A DNA stretch of 64,000 bases from Rhizobium sp. 007 (GTDB taxonomy: Bacteria > Pseudomonadota > Alphaproteobacteria > Rhizobiales > Rhizobiaceae), in assembly GCF_015353075.1 (NCBI RefSeq), contig NZ_CP064188.1, positions 806,001-870,000 on the forward strand, written 5' to 3'. The stretch's first letter is position 1; each line of letters opens with the position of its first letter. Positions 46,432 through 55,734 of the stretch are shown here, one piece after another. The translations under genes were made by a program, and so were the position numbers. Below the pieces are notes generated by a model, which was given only the letters and a program-made list of their open reading frames with translations, was not told the DNA's origin and did not search any database.

Positions 46432-47370
46432 ATGCGGCTGAAGATCCTCGGCTCCGCGGCAGGAGGCGGATTCCCACAATGGAACTGCAACTATCGGCTG
46501 AGCCGCGCCGTCCGCAACGGTGAAAGCGGCTTTCGGCGACGGACCCAATCGAGTCTTGGCGTATCCGCCGACGGCAAGGACTGGATTCTCTTCAACGCAT
46601 CCCCGGACATTCGCGAACAGATTGCCGCCGCTCCGGAGCTGCAGCCGTTGGAGGAGGGTCCCTTGCGGGCCTCGCCCATCCAGGCTGTTGTCCTGACCAA
46701 TGCCGATGTCGACCATATAGCCGGACTATTGAGCCTGCGCGAGCGGCATCGTTTTGTCATTTATGCAACCGCCCGGGTGCTTCGAGTGATCGAGGAAAAC
46801 AGCATTTTCAAGGTTCTCGACAGGCAACTGGTCGAGCGCCGGGAACTTTTGCTCAACGTGCCGACCCCCATTGCGGACTGGCGGGGCAAGCCGACATCCA
46901 TCGTGGTCGAAGCCTTTCCGGTTCCGGGCAAGATTGCGCTGTTTCTTGAAGATGCGGGCCGGGCGCAGGAGGGGTTCGGCACGGAAGAGGGCGATACAGT
47001 AGGGGTGCGTATTGTTCAGGAGGGCTGTCATTCCTCGACGCTTTATATTCCTGGTTGTGCGAGCATCGACGCCGACCTGAAAAAGAAGATTGCCGCGGCG
47101 TCGTGTCTGCTGTTCGACGGGACGGTCTACACGGATGACGAGATGCTGAGTGCCGGCGTCGGGACCAAGACCGGCCGGCGCATGGGACACATGCACATCG
47201 CCGGCTCTGACGGCTCCATGGCCCTGCTTGCCGATATCGCGCCAGCGCGCCGCGTCTATGTTCATATCAATAATACCAATCCGATCCTCGATGAGCGCTC
47301 TGCCGAAGCAGCAGCGGTGAGGGCAGGGGGATGGGAGATCGGCTATGACGGGATGGAGATCGGCATATGA
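46432..47370 (+). CDS. pqqB: PQQ biosynthesis protein PqqB
   Basis: A 312-residue metallo-beta-lactamase-fold protein; it acts as an oxygenase/hydroxylase on the PqqA-derived Glu-Tyr in PQQ synthesis. The start MRLKILGSAAGGGFPQWNC is typical, as is the metal site variant TNADVDHIAGLLSLRE near residue 90. It overlaps pqqC by four bases. Length is as expected (about 305). Confidence 0.96.
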   Translation: MRLKILGSAAGGGFPQWNCNYRLSRAVRNGESGFRRRTQSSLGVSADGKDWILFNASPDIREQIAAAPELQPLEEGPLRASPIQAVVLTNADVDHIAGLLSLRERHRFVIYATARVLRVIEENSIFKVLDRQLVERRELLLNVPTPIADWRGKPTSIVVEAFPVPGKIALFLEDAGRAQEGFGTEEGDTVGVRIVQEGCHSSTLYIPGCASIDADLKKKIAAASCLLFDGTVYTDDEMLSAGVGTKTGRRMGHMHIAGSDGSMALLADIAPARRVYVHINNTNPILDERSAEAAAVRAGGWEIGYDGMEIGI

Positions 47371-48122
47371 GCGAATTTGCAGACGCGGCGCGAAATGGAT
47401 TGACGCCCGCCGCACTCGAAGCAACCCTGCGTCAGGTGGGAGAGGAGCGATACCACAACAAGCATCCCTTCCATCACCGAATGATGGCAGGCGCATTGAC
47501 CAAGGCCGAGCTTCAGGCATGGGCGCTCAACCGGTACTGTTACCAGGCGATGATCCCGCGCAAGGACGCGATGATCGTCAGCCGCGCGGAGGACCCGGAA
47601 TTGCGCGCGGAATGGCGCCGAAGGATCGAAGATCATGATGGGGTAACGGGTTGGGACGGCGGCATCGCTCGCTGGCTCAAGCTGGCAAGCGGGCTGGGGC
47701 TTAACGAGGAGCTGGTGAAGTGCGAGCGCCGCGCTCTGCCCGCGACCCGCTTTGCCGTAGGAGCTTATCTGTCTTTCTGCACCAATCGCAGCCTTTTGGA
47801 AGCCATCGCCTCGTCCCTGACGGAGTTGTTCGCCGCTGTGATCATCGGCGAGCGCGTTCCGGCCATGCTGGCAAAATACAGCTTTGTGAGCGAAGATATC
47901 CTGGCCTATTTCACGCCGAGGCTGAAGCAGGCGCCCCGCGATTCTGACTTTGCGCTCGCCTATGTCCTTGCGCATGCGACGGAGCCGGAAAAGCAGCAGG
48001 ACGTGATAAATGCCCTCATTTTCAAATGCGATATCTTGTGGGCAATGCTGGATGCACTCGACTATGCCTATCGAGACGGCGGCAACATTCCGCCGGGCGC
48101 TTTCGTGCCGGAGGCAAGTTGA
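47367..48122 (+). CDS. pqqC: pyrroloquinoline-quinone synthase PqqC
   Basis: A 251-residue haem-oxygenase-fold enzyme that performs the last ring closure and oxidation of PQQ. Family blocks are clear: RYHNKHPFHHRMMAG and WALNRYCYQAMIPRKDAMI near the start, and AVIIGERVPAMLAKYSF later. The start overlaps the pqqB stop and the stop overlaps the pqqD start (TGATG). Confidence 0.96.
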   Translation: MSEFADAARNGLTPAALEATLRQVGEERYHNKHPFHHRMMAGALTKAELQAWALNRYCYQAMIPRKDAMIVSRAEDPELRAEWRRRIEDHDGVTGWDGGIARWLKLASGLGLNEELVKCERRALPATRFAVGAYLSFCTNRSLLEAIASSLTELFAAVIIGERVPAMLAKYSFVSEDILAYFTPRLKQAPRDSDFALAYVLAHATEPEKQQDVINALIFKCDILWAMLDALDYAYRDGGNIPPGAFVPEAS

Positions 48123-48418
48123 TGCAGACCCGCCGCCAGCGGGCCGTTTTGTCCTCACAGTCGAGGCCACATCTGAAGCGTCACGTCCGGCTGCAGTTTG
48201 ATCCGGTGCGCAGCGCCTGGGCGGTCCTGTCGCCGGAAAAGGTTTTCTGGCCGGATGAGGTCAGTCTTGATATCCTGAGACTGTGTGATGGCCAGCACAC
48301 GGTGCCGCAAATCGTCGACGAGCTTGCCGGACAATACGATGCGCCTCGCCAGGACATTGCTCCCGATGTCGAAGAATTCCTGCAGGAATGGTCCGACAGA
48401 TTTCTGGTGACGCTATGA
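48122..48418 (+). CDS. pqqD: PQQ biosynthesis chaperone PqqD
   Basis: A 98-residue RiPP recognition element that binds PqqA and presents it to PqqE. The core HVRLQFDPVRSAWAVLSPEK followed by EVSLDILRLCDGQHTVPQIV is typical. The start at 48122 lies in the pqqC stop; a short Arg/Gln-rich tail of about 18 residues precedes the core. It overlaps pqqE by four bases. Confidence 0.93.
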   Translation: MQTRRQRAVLSSQSRPHLKRHVRLQFDPVRSAWAVLSPEKVFWPDEVSLDILRLCDGQHTVPQIVDELAGQYDAPRQDIAPDVEEFLQEWSDRFLVTL

Positions 48419-49521
48419 ATGAAAGACTTCTTCCGCCAATCAGCATGCTGGCCGAGCTTACGCATCGCTGTCCCCTGCAATGCGTCTACTGCTCCAACCC
48501 GCTCGAGTTGTTGAAGGCGGACAGGGAGCTTTCGACAGACGCATGGCTGGCTCTCTTCGAAGAGGCAGCCGATCTTGGGGTCCTACAGGTTCATCTGTCC
48601 GGTGGAGAGCCGACCGTTAGGCCGGATCTCGAGCAGCTTGTAGGCTGTCTGACTAGACGCGGCGTCTACACCAATCTCATCACGGCTGGGGTCGGGATAC
48701 CGGAAGGGCGGCTCGAGGCGCTGCAGGGGGCGGGTCTCGATCATGTGCAGTTAAGCATTCAGGGTGCAAACGCGCCGACGACCGAGAAAATCGGCAATCA
48801 CCGTGGCGCGCACGAGAAGAAGCTTGAGACTGCAAGGCGGGTCGTGGAGCTCGGCCTGCCGCTGACGATCAATGCTCCGATCCATCGCCACAACATAGAG
48901 GAAGTGCCGGCTTTCATCGATCTTGCCCTTTCGCTTGGGGCAGAGAGATTGGAGATCGCCAATGTGCAGTATGGAGGCTGGGCTCTTCTTAACCGCAATG
49001 CCCTTATGCCCGATCGCGCCGCGGTGGAGCGCCAGGTGGAGATTGTCGAAGAAGCCCAGTCGCGGCTGCAGGGAGTTCTCGCGATCGACTTCGTCGCTCC
49101 CGATTATTTCGCGGTCTATCCGAAGCCCTGTATGGGCGGCTGGGCGCGTGATGCGTTCATGGTCGCCCCGGACGGCACGGCACTTCCCTGCCACGCGGCT
49201 GCAACCATCTCGTCCTTGCGATTCGAACGGTTCGGAGAATCGAGCCTGACGGATATCTGGCTTAATTCTCCGGCTTTCAATGCATTTCGCGGCGACGAGT
49301 GGATGCTGGAACCTTGCAGGAGCTGCGAGCGACGTGACATCGATTGGGGCGGATGCAGATGCCAGGCAATGGCAATAGCGGGCGATGCCGCAGCGACGGA
49401 TCCCGCTTGCGTCAAGTCGCCCCTTCATAGCCGTATGGCAATGCTGATCAGTCAAGCCAATTCCGCTCCTTCGTCCAGCGCCGACAATTTCCAGTATCGC
49501 CGCATCGGACGGACTTGGTAG
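48415..49521 (+). CDS. pqqE: radical SAM enzyme PqqE
   Basis: A 368-residue radical SAM protein that forms the carbon-carbon bond between Glu and Tyr of PqqA. The cluster-binding motif CPLQCVYC is at C19, C23 and C26, and the SAM-binding GGEPTVRPD follows. The C-terminal SPASM cysteines are visible (CMGGWARDAF, LPCHAA, EPCRSCERRDIDWGGCRC). The start overlaps pqqD. It ends the pqqABCDE operon; there is no pqqF here. Confidence 0.95.
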   Translation: MNERLLPPISMLAELTHRCPLQCVYCSNPLELLKADRELSTDAWLALFEEAADLGVLQVHLSGGEPTVRPDLEQLVGCLTRRGVYTNLITAGVGIPEGRLEALQGAGLDHVQLSIQGANAPTTEKIGNHRGAHEKKLETARRVVELGLPLTINAPIHRHNIEEVPAFIDLALSLGAERLEIANVQYGGWALLNRNALMPDRAAVERQVEIVEEAQSRLQGVLAIDFVAPDYFAVYPKPCMGGWARDAFMVAPDGTALPCHAAATISSLRFERFGESSLTDIWLNSPAFNAFRGDEWMLEPCRSCERRDIDWGGCRCQAMAIAGDAAATDPACVKSPLHSRMAMLISQANSAPSSSADNFQYRRIGRTW

Positions 49522-49560
49522 GCCAGTTCCGTGAGGGTTTGGCTGCTGGTCGTCCTGGAG

Positions 49561-50625
49561 CTAGCCCATGGCATGGCGAATGGTTTTCGACAGTCGCAGC
49601 AGGAAGGCAGGTCTCGAAGAGGCGACAAGCTTCCACGACAAGAGCGCCTTTGCCATGCGCCGGGGAAGTAGGCCGACGGAGAGAAACCAGGCCGCCAGGA
49701 CGGCACGGCGTCTGAGCGAGACATTCATTTCCAGGCTCGCCACGGCACCTGCAGCGCCGAGAGTGAGCCTTGAATCATCGGGAACGGGATGCCGTTGGCG
49801 GTCTATGCAAAGCGATGCCAAGCGCTCTTCGAGATGCACCGTATCGTGAAGACTGACGTCCGGCGGCACCGTCAAGCCGACATCGGCGGCCTGATCGGAC
49901 AAGGCTTCCATCCGGCGGAAGTCGTGCTCCACCCGCCAGCGTGCCCGCTGGCCAAGTCTTTCTGCAAAGACGGAATGATTGGCGCCATGCATGCGGTAGG
50001 CGCCAAGGCAAGAATCGATCGACGTCACCTTTCCATGGAGAGGCGCGACAGTGACCAGATATCCGTCCGCCCCCTGGCGAAAGTCCGTCTCGGGGATAGG
50101 CATGATCGCCTCCAAAGCCGAACGCCTGAAGGCCAGCCCGCTTGTCACGGTGGTTTGATAGCGTCCCTTCTGCAACAGCTGGGGGGTGACATCACCTGAA
50201 TCGAAGGGGAACTCCTGAGGTGGAAACACATCCTTGACGCGTTGGCGTTCGTCGACAATGTGCAATCTGAATTGCGCCTGGGCGGTATCGCCGTCGCATG
50301 CCTCGATTATCTCCGATACGGCGTTCGGATAAAGATAGTCGTCGGCGTCGAGAAACAGAACGATCTGGCCTCGGCTGACCGCAAATCCTGTGTTGAACGC
50401 AGCCGCATGACCGCCATTGCTCTCCCTTAATAGAGCTGTGATCCTGGAGCCATATGCCGCAATCACACAAGCGCTGTCGTCAGCCGATGCGTCGTCGACA
50501 ACGATGACTTCTACGTTGTCATGGCTTTGTTCCAGCGCGCTATCGATGCAGCGCTTTAAGAAGCGCGCGTAGTTGTAGTTCGCAATGATGATCGAAACTG
50601 AAACGTCTTCTTGGATGGAATGCAT
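49561..50625 (-). CDS. family 2 glycosyltransferase
   Basis: A 354-residue GT-A fold enzyme, soluble or membrane-associated. VSIIIANYNYARFLKRCID opens the protein, VIVVDDASADDS gives the nucleotide-binding acidic residues and IVLFLDADDYLYP the DXD metal motif. The C-terminal third is helical with a hydrophobic part that could sit on the membrane. The ATG at 50625 has GAGG nine bases upstream. It is convergent with pqqE and has no polysaccharide genes beside it, so the acceptor is unknown. Confidence 0.85.
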   Translation of the reverse strand: MHSIQEDVSVSIIIANYNYARFLKRCIDSALEQSHDNVEVIVVDDASADDSACVIAAYGSRITALLRESNGGHAAAFNTGFAVSRGQIVLFLDADDYLYPNAVSEIIEACDGDTAQAQFRLHIVDERQRVKDVFPPQEFPFDSGDVTPQLLQKGRYQTTVTSGLAFRRSALEAIMPIPETDFRQGADGYLVTVAPLHGKVTSIDSCLGAYRMHGANHSVFAERLGQRARWRVEHDFRRMEALSDQAADVGLTVPPDVSLHDTVHLEERLASLCIDRQRHPVPDDSRLTLGAAGAVASLEMNVSLRRRAVLAAWFLSVGLLPRRMAKALLSWKLVASSRPAFLLRLSKTIRHAMG

Positions 50626-51189
50626 CGCATTGAACCTCGCACTTCTGCTTTGGTCGCGGCGAACCTTCTCATTCAGGTCCTGATGGTAATGTCCGTCTGG
50701 GCAAGAACGGCTTTTCAAAGCTGAAAAAAGCCGCTGCACTGACACGCCGGCCACGCGGTCGGCGAAGATCTTGTTTGATCGGTCTGTGCGCTCCCCAGCC
50801 TGCGCAGCTTTGTGGCTTTTGAAAGACCATAGCGATGAAAGCTCCGTCAGGCAGGAGAAGAGCGACTGCCCTGGCTGGCGTTGGGATAGGTCACTGCACC
50901 GGCGCGTGGTGCTGCGTCAACGCTTTGCGGAATGGGTCGACCGCCAATTAGAATGCGCGGCCGGCCGCTTTGTCGTTTTCAGTCCGCGTGACGCAGCCTG
51001 TAACTTTCGCAAGCAATAACTGAAATTTGGCAAAGTTCCGGGAGACCACCTCCGGCAAAGCCGCCGCGCGCGTGATGCCGTTTGCCGAAACGCCCGGACG
51101 TTTGCAGATCGGGCGAAGCTTGAGCTATCCGTCGATGTCGTTTCATATATAACCTTGCCCGCGTGACCAAGGCGGCAGGGAGGCGGCCT
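50626..51189. other. intergenic stretch between the glycosyltransferase and mctS
   Basis: About 560 bases with no supported gene; an 82-codon plus-strand frame at 50771 lacks a ribosome-binding site and any motif. It should contain divergent promoters for the two flanking genes. AGGGAGGCG just before 51190 is the mctS ribosome-binding site. Confidence 0.5.
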
Positions 51190-52581
51190 ATGAATCTTAG
51201 ACATCAGATTGTGGCGTTGGCCATCATCCCATTGATCCTGGCCATCCTGATCGTCACAGCGTTCATCACCTGGCAATCGGCGACGCTTGTGCGAAGCAGC
51301 ATCGACACGTTCGAGCGAAACATGCTCAAGGCCAAGGAAACGGAACTCCTTAATCTGACTAATCTTGCGCTCTCTGCCATTCATGACATCTACGAAGCCG
51401 CCGGTCCGGACGACGAAGTCGCAAAGGAGAAGGTTCGCGCCATCCTGACCGCTCTCGACTACGGCAAGGATGGCTACTTCTTTGTCTATGACTACGACGG
51501 CAACAATGTCGTGCATCCGCGCCAGGCGTTCCGGCCGGGGCACAATTGGCTCAACCTGACGGATTCCGATGGCGACAAGGTTGTTGCCAATCTCATCGAG
51601 AAGGCCAAGGAGGGCGGCGGCCTTCACCAATACAAGTGGCAGAAACCCTCCTCCGGAGAGGTGGCCGACAAACTGTCCTTCGCCGTCGGCCTCGACAAAT
51701 GGAAGTGGACGCTTGGAACGGGCGTCTATCTTGATGACGTCTTTGCACAGACCGCCGCCGCAAATGCCGATTTTCGCGCCAATGTCCGCAAGACATTTCT
51801 GATCGTTGCCCTGATTGCCGTGCCAGCGGTTCTCATCGTCTTTGCCACCGGCATGCTGCTGACGTTGAGGGAGCGCCGCCTTGCCGATAGCAAGCTTAAA
51901 CAGCTCGCACAGCGCATCATCGACACGCAGGAAGAGGAAAGGGCCCGCCTTGCCCGTGAACTGCATGACGGGATATCGCAGAACCTCATCGGCGTCCGCT
52001 ATGCGATCGATCTGGCGAGCCGCAAGGTCGCAAGCCAGGCCGAAGATGCCGCCCGTGCAATCGATCGCGGGGCGGAGGCGCTGAACGGGGCGATCAAGGA
52101 GGTACGGCGCCTGTCCCATGACCTGCGTCCGCGAGCGCTTGACGATCTTGGCCTGAGACCGGCGCTCAAGGCGCTTTGCGATAATTTCTCGGAGCGTACG
52201 GCCATCGATACACATCTTGAGGCGCTGACCTTCAAGAATATGCTGAAGCCTGAGGCGAGCACGGCGCTCTATCGCGTAGCGCAGGAGGCGTTGAACAATG
52301 TGGAGCGGCATTCCGGAGCAACGCGTGTCGACATCAGGATTTGGAGCGTTGGGGGCCGCGTCCGCATGACGATCTCCGACAACGGAAACGGTTTCGATGA
52401 AAACATCGCCGAAGGGAAGAAAGCGCTCGGCGGCGGGCTCGGACTGCGCAATATGCAGGAACGCCTGGCCCATTTCGGCGGCCTGCTGCTGATCAAGACG
52501 ACACCAGCAGGCACGATCCTGACAGCGATGCTTCCAAGGTCGGCAACGGTGAACCGCGCGCAAGGCAAGGAAGCAGCATGA
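51190..52581 (+). CDS. mctS: membrane histidine kinase, MctS-like
   Basis: A 463-residue sensor kinase. A transmembrane segment (about 8-28) is followed by a periplasmic Cache domain (about 45-190, with YGKDGYFFVYDYDG and WKWTLGTGVYLDDVF), a second segment (about 203-225), then a NarX/DegS-type DHp domain with H259 in RLARELHDGISQNL and a HATPase domain (ISDNGNGF, GGGLGLRNMQERL). In R. leguminosarum the MctS-MctR pair controls the monocarboxylate permease MctP; the same three genes lie together here, so I use those names. The Cache domain likely senses lactate, pyruvate or a related acid. The stop overlaps the regulator start. Confidence 0.84.
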   Translation: MNLRHQIVALAIIPLILAILIVTAFITWQSATLVRSSIDTFERNMLKAKETELLNLTNLALSAIHDIYEAAGPDDEVAKEKVRAILTALDYGKDGYFFVYDYDGNNVVHPRQAFRPGHNWLNLTDSDGDKVVANLIEKAKEGGGLHQYKWQKPSSGEVADKLSFAVGLDKWKWTLGTGVYLDDVFAQTAAANADFRANVRKTFLIVALIAVPAVLIVFATGMLLTLRERRLADSKLKQLAQRIIDTQEEERARLARELHDGISQNLIGVRYAIDLASRKVASQAEDAARAIDRGAEALNGAIKEVRRLSHDLRPRALDDLGLRPALKALCDNFSERTAIDTHLEALTFKNMLKPEASTALYRVAQEALNNVERHSGATRVDIRIWSVGGRVRMTISDNGNGFDENIAEGKKALGGGLGLRNMQERLAHFGGLLLIKTTPAGTILTAMLPRSATVNRAQGKEAA

Positions 52582-53222
52582 GCGGCAGGAAAAGTATCAA
52601 GGTTCTTTTGATCGACAATCATCCCCTGGTTCTGGACGGGTTAGGGGCGGTGCTGGAAACCTATGAACACCTCGAGATTGTCGGTACCGCCGGATTGGCA
52701 CGCGCAGGGCTCGAGATTGCGCTGAGGGAAAGGCCAGCTGTCGTGTTGATGGATATCAATATGCCGCAGCTCAGCGGAATCGATGCCATCGAGCTCTTCA
52801 AGGAACAACTGCCGGAAACACGGATCCTGATGCTGTCGATGCACGACAGTCGCGAATATATTTCCACCTCGGTGTTGCACGGAGCCTCCGGTTACATTCT
52901 CAAGGATGTCTCCACCGACGAGATCATCGCTGCAATCGAAGCCGTGGCAAACGGCAAAACCTACTTCTCTTCCGGCGTCTCGGAAGTTCTGCTCGAGCGA
53001 AAGGAGACGCCGGATGCGCTTCCTCTGACGACGCGCGAGCATGATGTTTTATTGTTGCTGGCGGCAGGAAAGAGCAACCGTGATATTGCCCAGACACTCG
53101 GTATCTCGGCTGCAACAGTCGAGACGCATCGCAAGAACATCAAGAAGAAGCTCAACATTACGACGACGGCCGGATTGACCCGCTATGCTATCGAGAACGG
53201 ATTGACCTGGGGCGACAGTTAA
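52578..53222 (+). CDS. mctR: NarL/FixJ-family response regulator, MctR-like
   Basis: A 214-residue regulator with a receiver domain (D59 in VVLMDINMPQLSG is the phosphorylation site; the conserved Lys is in YILKDVST) and a LuxR-type HTH (LTTREHDVLLLLAAGKSNRD, then ISAATVETHRKNIKKKL). It should be phosphorylated by the overlapping kinase and activate the permease gene downstream. Two related inverted repeats of NarL-like form lie between it and the permease operon (53229 and 53650). Confidence 0.85.
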   Translation: MSGRKSIKVLLIDNHPLVLDGLGAVLETYEHLEIVGTAGLARAGLEIALRERPAVVLMDINMPQLSGIDAIELFKEQLPETRILMLSMHDSREYISTSVLHGASGYILKDVSTDEIIAAIEAVANGKTYFSSGVSEVLLERKETPDALPLTTREHDVLLLLAAGKSNRDIAQTLGISAATVETHRKNIKKKLNITTTAGLTRYAIENGLTWGDS

Positions 53223-53228
53223 GCGGCC

Positions 53229-53257
53229 TACGCGTACTGGGTAGGCCCGCGTATTTT
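53229..53257. promoter_or_regulatory. inverted repeat after mctR, first copy of a shared element
   Basis: TACGCGT-A-CTGGGTA at 53229-53243, with GGCCTAC/GTAGGCC able to pair, followed by CGCGTATTTT. From CTGGGTAG onward it matches the copy at 53659-53679 in 18 of 21 bases. It begins six bases after the mctR stop, so it may act as a terminator, an operator or both. Confidence 0.5.
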
Positions 53258-53910
53258 GCCGGTTTTCGCTCTTGTTGCCAAAATTTCCGCGCAATACCAG
53301 TCATCCGGTGGTCGCGCTGCGCAAAGCGGGCTGACGACTGGGAGGGCTACCGCAGTGACCCGTCGGTTGAAAGGGCTCGCCTTCGCTCCCACATTGCAAG
53401 CCCTTCGAAGGGGCATGCCCATAAAAAGTGAAACATTGACCGGTTTGAAGAAATAGCTGCCTTTGAGGGCTCGCCTAGACTTCAACTTAAGCGGCTACGA
53501 CACCCTGGCGACACAGCAAGCGCGTGGCGCGCTTAGCGGTCAGCCAAGGCAGGCTGGCGGGGAATGCTCACGTCCAGCGAAATTCGATGCATGATTGATT
53601 GCTGTGTGCTCGATCACGGATTAAGCGTCAAAGCAGAATAAATCGCATCTACCCACTTCTGGGTAGACGCGAGTATTTTACGCTTCCTGCCATCTTGCCA
53701 GACGAAAACCGTCGCCATAGGACTTCACCACGGCTGGCCCAAAGCGAGCCGTTGGGAGGATCTCAATTGCATTACGCCTGCTTCCGTTCAGTCGGAAAAG
53801 CCGTCGCGACAGCCTGAGCCAGGTTCGCCCCAGCGATCGACTGACAAGCCCGCCTTCCACGCCGACAACTGCAACTTGGCGCCACATCTGGCGCCCGAGA
53901 GGTATCCGAC
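53258..53910. other. intergenic stretch between mctR and the mctP operon
   Basis: About 650 bases without a supported gene. It holds the element at 53650-53679 described separately and should hold the promoter of the permease operon. No sigma-54-type promoter was seen. Confidence 0.5.
53650..53679. promoter_or_regulatory. putative MctR operator upstream of the permease operon
   Basis: TACCCAC-TT-CTGGGTA at 53650-53665 is two inverted heptamers with a two-base spacer, the 7-2-7 layout of NarL-type regulators (heptamer consensus TACYYMT). CGCGAGTATTTT follows. It lies about 245 bases before the DUF3311 start codon. Confidence 0.55.
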
Positions 53911-54108
53911 ATGGAAAAATCACGGAACAAAGCAGCGCTCTGGCTGCTCGTCATTCCCTATATCGGCCTGCTCTGGCCGCCCCTCTACAATATCCGCGAG
54001 CCGGCACTCTTCGGATTTCCCTTCTTCTATTGGTACCAGCTTCTCTGGGTGCCGATCACCGCCACGCTGACCTGGATCGCCTATCGGAGCACGCGCCATG
54101 ACGACTGA
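53911..54108 (+). CDS. DUF3311 small membrane protein, permease partner
   Basis: A 65-residue protein with two hydrophobic segments (about 9-28 and 35-58). PYIGLLWPPLYN and PFFYWYQLLWVP are typical DUF3311 blocks. Such proteins regularly precede SSS-family permeases and may be a small accessory subunit. GAGAGG lies before the ATG. The stop is 11 bases inside mctP, so the two are coupled. Confidence 0.85.
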   Translation: MEKSRNKAALWLLVIPYIGLLWPPLYNIREPALFGFPFFYWYQLLWVPITATLTWIAYRSTRHDD

Positions 54109-55573
54109 TATCGACGGAACGGCGCTCGGCGTCTTCCTCTTCTTCTTCGCACTCGTCACGATCCTGGGCTTCGTCGCCTCCCGCTGGCGTAAGCCTGAAA
54201 CGCTTGCCCATATCGACGAGTGGGGCCTGGGTGGTCGCAGCTTCGGCACATGGATCACCTGGTTCCTGGTCGGCGGCGACTTCTACACGGCCTATACGGT
54301 GATCGCCGTTCCGGCACTCGTTTACACGGTCGGTGCCTACGGCTTCTTCGCACTGCCCTATACCATCGTCGTCTATCCCTTCGTCTTCATGGTCATGCCC
54401 ATCCTCTGGAAACGCGCCAGGGATTTCGGCTATGTGACGGCCGGCGACGTCGTGCACGGTCAATACGGTTCGCGCGGCCTCGAGCTCGCCGTCGCCGCAA
54501 CCGGCGTCATCGCCACCATGCCCTATATTGCGCTCCAGCTCGTCGGCATGACAGCGGTGCTCAAGGCGCTCGGCCTGCATGGCGAACTGCCGCTGGCGAT
54601 CGCCTTCATCGTGCTTGCCCTTTACACCTATTCCGCCGGCTTGCGTGCCCCGGCGCTGATCGCCTTCGTCAAGGACATCATGATCTATATCGTGGTCATC
54701 GCAGCCGTGGCGCTCATTCCCTCGAAGCTCGGCGGCTATGCCAACGTATTTGCCTCGGCTGATGCGGCTTTCCAGGTCAAGGGAAAGGGAGATCTCCTGC
54801 TCGCCGGCAACCAGTATGTCGCCTATGCGACGCTAGCCTTTGGCTCGGCGCTCGCCGCCTTCATGTATCCGCATACGCTGACGGGTATCTTCGCCTCGAA
54901 CAGCGGCAAGACGATCCGCAAGAATGCCGTCTTGCTGCCGGCCTATACGCTACTGCTCGGTCTTCTCGCCCTGCTCGGATATATGGGCCATGCCGCCGGG
55001 CTGAAGCTCGAAAACGCCAATGACGTCGTGCCGGCCTTGTTCAAGACGCTGTTCTCGGGATGGTTCTCCGGCTTCGCCTTCGCAGCGATCGCGATCGGTG
55101 CCCTCGTGCCGGCGGCGGTGATGAGCATCGGCGCCGCCAACCTCTTCACCCGCAATTTCTGGAAGGCTTATGTCAACCCGCATGTCAGCGATGCGGGTGA
55201 AGCCAAGGTCGCCAAACTGACCTCGCTCGTCGTCAAGGTCGGCGCACTGCTGGTCATCATCTTCCTGCCGACGCAGTTTGCACTCGACCTGCAATTGCTT
55301 GGCGGCATCTGGATCCTGCAGACGCTGCCGGCCCTGGTCTTCGGCCTCTATACCAACTGGTTCCGTGCACCGGGCCTACTCGCCGGCTGGTTCGTCGGCT
55401 TCATCGGCGGCACCTTCCTCGTGTGGGATGCCGGCTGGAAGCCGTTGCACCTGATTAGCCTCGGTGGAGAACCGTTCACCATCTATACCGGTCTTCTTGC
55501 CCTTGCGGCAAACATCGCCGTCGCGGTGGCTGTCAATGCAGTCGTGCCGGCAAGGACCCCGGCGCGGGCTTGA
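54098..55573 (+). CDS. mctP: sodium:solute symporter-family monocarboxylate permease
   Basis: A 491-residue inner-membrane transporter with about 13 hydrophobic segments of the SSS family (DEWGLGGRSFGTWITWFLVGGDFYTAYT, split here as DEWGLGGRSFGTW and GGDFYTAYT). The length and neighbours match rhizobial MctP, which takes up lactate, pyruvate, propionate and alanine in R. leguminosarum. It follows the DUF3311 gene with an 11-base overlap and lies downstream of mctSR. A strong hairpin follows the stop. Confidence 0.86.
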   Translation: MTTDIDGTALGVFLFFFALVTILGFVASRWRKPETLAHIDEWGLGGRSFGTWITWFLVGGDFYTAYTVIAVPALVYTVGAYGFFALPYTIVVYPFVFMVMPILWKRARDFGYVTAGDVVHGQYGSRGLELAVAATGVIATMPYIALQLVGMTAVLKALGLHGELPLAIAFIVLALYTYSAGLRAPALIAFVKDIMIYIVVIAAVALIPSKLGGYANVFASADAAFQVKGKGDLLLAGNQYVAYATLAFGSALAAFMYPHTLTGIFASNSGKTIRKNAVLLPAYTLLLGLLALLGYMGHAAGLKLENANDVVPALFKTLFSGWFSGFAFAAIAIGALVPAAVMSIGAANLFTRNFWKAYVNPHVSDAGEAKVAKLTSLVVKVGALLVIIFLPTQFALDLQLLGGIWILQTLPALVFGLYTNWFRAPGLLAGWFVGFIGGTFLVWDAGWKPLHLISLGGEPFTIYTGLLALAANIAVAVAVNAVVPARTPARA

Positions 55574-55584
55574 AACAAGGAGAG

Positions 55585-55612
55585 CGGAGGACTGCGGCAA
55601 TGCGGTCCTCCG
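55585..55612. terminator. hairpin after mctP
   Basis: CGGAGGACTGC pairs with GCGGTCCTCCG over 11 positions (one G-U) around a short loop, starting 12 bases after the mctP stop. No T-run follows. It separates mctP from the convergent GntR gene. Confidence 0.6.
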
Positions 55613-55734
55613 GACGAGACATCCTGGTGTGGTTCTCTTGTGGTTGAAATGCAGGAGCAGCGGAAAGGTGCGATCGTCTCGGGCAGGCCGGCCACGAAGC
55701 CCGAGTATCGCGCCGGATCGGTGCGAAGCGCCGC

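Noticed and set aside
50771..51019. 82-codon plus-strand ORF before mctS
   Set aside because: No ribosome-binding site or motif, composition of a chance frame.
50917..52563. 548-codon minus-strand ORF across mctS
   Set aside because: The plus strand encodes a complete histidine kinase; this frame is its shadow.
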